A DNA stretch of 17,619 nt from Flavobacteriales bacterium UBA7382 (lineage in GTDB: Bacteria > Bacteroidota > Bacteroidia > Flavobacteriales_D > Sanyastnellaceae): positions 2,564 through 20,182 of the forward strand of contig DKNS01000134.1 of the NCBI GenBank assembly GCA_002469765.1, read 5' to 3'. Made by a program: the position numbers and the translations under genes. The notes below the pieces were generated by a model. The model saw only the letters and a list, made by a program, of their open reading frames with translations. It did no database searches and was not told where the DNA came from. Below are positions 15,037 to 17,619 of this stretch, piece after piece. Position 1 is the stretch's first letter. Each line of letters begins with the position of its first letter.

Positions 15037-16200
15037 ATGCGAGTGGTCGTAGGATTGTCCGGAGGCGTGGATTCAAGCGTGGCGGCGCACCTCCTGGTGG
15101 AGGAAGGCCATGAAGTCATTGGGTTGTTCATGCGCAACTGGAACGACGAAAGCGTCACCATCAACAACGAATGTCCATGGATCGACGACGCCAACGACGC
15201 CATGCTCGTGGCAAGTCACCTCGGCATCCCGTTTCAGGTGATGGACCTCAGCGCCGAGTACAAGGTGCGCATCGTCGACTACATGTTTGCCGAATACGCT
15301 GCAGGACGAACCCCCAACCCCGATGTGCTTTGCAACCGCGAAGTCAAGTTTGACCTCTTTCTGGACGCCGCACTGAAATTGGGAGCAGATGCGGTGGCCA
15401 CAGGCCATTACTGCAGACGCACCACCGACAATCAAGGCATCCATCACCTCATGGCCGGCCTGGATGGGAACAAAGACCAGAGCTATTTTCTGTGCCAGTT
15501 GAACCAGGCCCAGCTCGGCCGGGCCCTCTTCCCCATCGGAGAATTGGAAAAACCCCAAGTCAGGGCCATCGCAGAACAGGCGAGCCTCGCCACCGCAGAC
15601 AAGAAAGACAGCCAAGGCCTCTGCTTCATTGGCAAGGTGCGGCTGCCCGACTTCCTGCAGCAGCAACTCGCCGTGAAGCAGGGCAACATCGTAGAAGTTC
15701 CGAGGAACCACGCCGTGTTTCAACGGTCGGACGACAGCCTTGAAGCTGCGTCACGCCCCTTCGACTTGAGCCCAGACATGGGCCAAGTGGTGGGGTCTCA
15801 TGACGGCGCCCATTTCTTCACCGTCGGTCAGCGCAAAGGACTCCATGTGGGTGGAAAGCCAGAGCCGCTGTTTGTGATTGGCACATGCGTCAACTCCAAC
15901 ACGGTGTACGTGGGGCAAGGCGACCACCACCCTGGTCTCTTCAGGAAGGTCATCCCTTTGGAAACCCCGCACTGGGTAAATCCAGAACCAGCAATCGACC
16001 CGGGCACCGCCGCGGCATTTGGGCTGCGGATTCGTTACCGCCAACCCTTGCAGACCGGCAAGTTGATCCACGCCAAGGACGGCAACCACTACATGGAATT
16101 CGACGAACCTCAGCGCGGCGTCGCAGCTGGCCAGTTTGCCGCATGGCACGGCGGCGCGGGAATGGAAGAAGTCGTGGGTTCCGCGGTCATTGCCCGCTGA
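15037..16200 (+). CDS. mnmA: tRNA-specific 2-thiouridylase MnmA
   Basis: MnmA activates U34 of tRNA-Lys, -Glu and -Gln with ATP and inserts sulfur at position 2 of the wobble base. The 387 residues contain the PP-loop SGGVDSS at 8-14, the NPDVLCN motif with catalytic Cys99, GHYCR (124-128), the DQSYFL segment (147-152), and the second catalytic cysteine Cys196 in SQGLCFIGK. The C-terminal part has FFTVGQRKGL and the beta-barrel domain. Between about 215 and 255 it carries a loop (VPRNHAVFQRSDDSLEAASR and following) longer than in E. coli MnmA. The start gives the standard MRVVVGLSGG N-terminus. It diverges from the sigma factor gene, and its last 14 bases overlap the convergent glycosyltransferase gene. 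Confidence 0.97.
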   Translation: MRVVVGLSGGVDSSVAAHLLVEEGHEVIGLFMRNWNDESVTINNECPWIDDANDAMLVASHLGIPFQVMDLSAEYKVRIVDYMFAEYAAGRTPNPDVLCNREVKFDLFLDAALKLGADAVATGHYCRRTTDNQGIHHLMAGLDGNKDQSYFLCQLNQAQLGRALFPIGELEKPQVRAIAEQASLATADKKDSQGLCFIGKVRLPDFLQQQLAVKQGNIVEVPRNHAVFQRSDDSLEAASRPFDLSPDMGQVVGSHDGAHFFTVGQRKGLHVGGKPEPLFVIGTCVNSNTVYVGQGDHHPGLFRKVIPLETPHWVNPEPAIDPGTAAAFGLRIRYRQPLQTGKLIHAKDGNHYMEFDEPQRGVAAGQFAAWHGGAGMEEVVGSAVIAR

Positions 16201-17167
16201 GGGTCTTCACTACGCGATACTCGGTTCTCTTTGGATTGTTGCGAGAGACCATTTCCGCCAAGAACCCCGCAAGGAAAAACTGCGAACCGAGGACCATGCC
16301 AGTCAAGGCGATGTAAAACCAACTGAGGTCGGCGAGGTTTTTGGCATCTTGCCCAGTTTGCAAAGCCCACAATTTGTAGCCCCCCATTGCCAGGAACAGC
16401 CCTGCACTCATGAGGAACATGAGCATTCCGACCAAACCGAAGAAGTGCATTGGCTTTCGCCCAAAGCGTCCCATGAATCCCACGGTCATCAAGTCCAACA
16501 GCCCGTTGGTGAACCGCTCCAAGCCAAATTTGCTCGTGCCGTATGGTCGGGCATGGTGGGTGACCACCTTTTCACCGATGCGGTCAAACCCCGCCATTTT
16601 AGACAGCATGGGGATGTACCTGTGCATTTCACCCTGAACTTCGATGGCCTTCACCACTTGCCAACGGTAGCATTTCAAGCCACAATTGAAATCGTGCAAA
16701 TGAATGCCACTCACCCTACGTGTGGCCCAGTTGTAGAGCTTCGTGGGGATGGTCTTGCTAAGCGGGTCATGGCGCTCCTTCTTCCATCCGCTGACCACAT
16801 CCAGTTTGCCGTCTAGCAATTGCTGACGCATGGCAGGCAATTCACTGGGGTCGTCTTGCAGGTCGGCGTCCATGGTGAACACCACCCGGCCTTGGGCCGC
16901 TTCAAACCCTTTCTGGAGGGCCCCACTCTTGCCGTAATTCCGAGCAAACCGAATGCCCTTGACTTCATTTGGTGTCACGCCGTGCAAATCCTCGATGATG
17001 TCCCACGACCCGTCGCAACTTCCGTCATCCACGAAGATGACTTCGTAGGTCAATCCAATCAAGGCCTCTCCAATCCGTCTCCGCAATTCGTTCAGGCTGT
17101 CTTGTTCGTCCAGCAAAGGAACCACCACGGACACGTCCATGGTGGGGTTGTGATGCGCCATGCTCAT
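16187..17167 (-). CDS. Family 2 glycosyltransferase with two C-terminal membrane helices (DPM1/ArnC-like)
   Basis: The 326-residue protein has a GT-A catalytic domain: VSVVVPLLDEQDSL (12-25), VIFVDDGSCDGSW (43-55), FARNYGKSGALQKGF (74-88), and the metal-binding DxD-type MDADLQDDP (99-107). NCGLKCYR (161-168) and the HHARPYGTSKFG segment (204-215) follow. Two membrane helices come at about 242-263 and 283-306. This plan matches polyprenyl-phosphate sugar transferases of the DPM1/ArnC/GtrB group, which load a sugar onto a lipid carrier at the inner membrane; the sugar cannot be told. Its start overlaps the DUF4199 stop by four bases (ATGA), supporting Met1, although Met3 and Met10 are also possible. 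Its stop codon lies inside the mnmA coding region. Confidence 0.93.
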   Translation of the reverse strand: MSMAHHNPTMDVSVVVPLLDEQDSLNELRRRIGEALIGLTYEVIFVDDGSCDGSWDIIEDLHGVTPNEVKGIRFARNYGKSGALQKGFEAAQGRVVFTMDADLQDDPSELPAMRQQLLDGKLDVVSGWKKERHDPLSKTIPTKLYNWATRRVSGIHLHDFNCGLKCYRWQVVKAIEVQGEMHRYIPMLSKMAGFDRIGEKVVTHHARPYGTSKFGLERFTNGLLDLMTVGFMGRFGRKPMHFFGLVGMLMFLMSAGLFLAMGGYKLWALQTGQDAKNLADLSWFYIALTGMVLGSQFFLAGFLAEMVSRNNPKRTEYRVVKTLSGQ

Positions 17168-17619
17168 GCGAATTCAGACTTGGGTGTCCGCTTCATGATG
17201 GCCGCCACAACCAGAGACAACACGGCCCAAAAAGCCAAGGCCCAAATCGTGTTTTTGACCATGCCACTTGGAGTGAAGGCGGATTCCACTTGCTTCCGGG
17301 CCTCGTCCAACTGCATCTCCACCATGGCCCCGGACATGCCGAAGCTCTCCATCATTTCTCGACTTTGGTCCATGGACAAGTCCACGAGCATTTGAGGCAG
17401 AGAAGGGTCAATCACAAAAAAGAGGACCAAGCTTAACACCATGCCCACCAGAGCAGCCACACCGGAAGCCACCATGCTCACGGTCCACGCCTCGCCGAAC
17501 GTGGCGGTGCCTTGGACCTTCCGATAGGCCGAGCACGCTACGAACATGAACACGAGGTTCAAGGCGGTGGAAGACAAGCTCACCCACCATTCCACCATCC
17601 ACTCACTTTGGATGAGGTA
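17164..17619 (-). CDS. DUF4199 family membrane protein (5' end probably cut by window edge)
   Basis: The visible 151 residues contain three hydrophobic helices (roughly WWVSLSSTALNLVFMFVACS, WTVSMVASGVAALVGMVLSL with LVLFFVI, and NTIWALAFWAVLSLVVAAIM) and a long amphipathic loop between the second and third that is rich in Met, Glu and Asp. This matches the DUF4199 pattern common in Bacteroidota, whose function is unknown. An ATG at 17598 could be the start, but the frame stays open for the seven codons to the window edge and family members usually have one more helix before this point, so I treat it as partial. It is coupled by ATGA overlap to the glycosyltransferase, a pairing seen in other Bacteroidota, so a role in envelope glycan or lipid assembly is possible. 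Confidence 0.75.
   Translation of the reverse strand, partial: YLIQSEWMVEWWVSLSSTALNLVFMFVACSAYRKVQGTATFGEAWTVSMVASGVAALVGMVLSLVLFFVIDPSLPQMLVDLSMDQSREMMESFGMSGAMVEMQLDEARKQVESAFTPSGMVKNTIWALAFWAVLSLVVAAIMKRTPKSEFA

Overview
The window comes from a member of the Bacteroidota, probably a Flavobacteriales-like lineage with fairly high GC. The evidence is three proteins with type IX secretion system (T9SS) sorting-type C-terminal domains, the recF / TPR-ribH arrangement, a DUF4199 protein next to a family 2 glycosyltransferase, an ECF sigma factor followed by a single-pass membrane protein, and a general lack of Shine-Dalgarno sequences together with TAnnTTTG-type -7 promoter elements. Coding density is very high. 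No stretch over about 110 bases lacks a gene, and I saw no tRNA, rRNA, CRISPR array or insertion sequence.

Layout. (1) 1-3443, minus strand: recF, a DUF721 (DciA-like) gene overlapping it by 4 bases, and a secreted pentaheme c-type cytochrome with a type A T9SS sorting domain that runs off the left edge. (2) 3485-8995, plus strand: a tight five-gene cluster with gaps of 3, 12, 9 and 30 bases. It holds a membrane-anchored TPR protein, lumazine synthase (ribH), a secreted M1 metallopeptidase, the biotin transporter BioY and a lipoprotein M1 aminopeptidase. A perfect 12-bp stem terminator at 9014-9041 closes it and also serves the convergent gene. (3) 9062-14927, minus strand: an ECF sigma factor, a putative membrane anti-sigma protein that carries PKD domains and a CHU_C-like domain on its exported side, and a 1299-residue multidomain type B T9SS cargo protein. 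(4) 15037-16200, plus strand: the tRNA 2-thiolase mnmA, with a -7 box almost touching its start codon. (5) 16187-17619, minus strand: a DUF4199 membrane protein (cut by the right edge) overlapping a family 2 glycosyltransferase, whose 3' end overlaps mnmA by 14 bases.

How it may work together. Region 2 joins vitamin functions (riboflavin precursor synthesis, biotin uptake) with peptide breakdown outside the cytoplasm. Region 3 is the most unusual part. A sigma factor sits upstream of a membrane protein whose N-terminus looks like a Bacteroidota anti-sigma segment and whose C-terminus resembles the sorting domain of T9SS cargo, and a large T9SS cargo gene follows directly. This suggests, but does not prove, a cell-surface signalling module that responds to, or controls, T9SS cargo. 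The cytochrome in region 1 has both five heme sites and a T9SS signal, so it may be an electron-transfer protein displayed on the cell surface.
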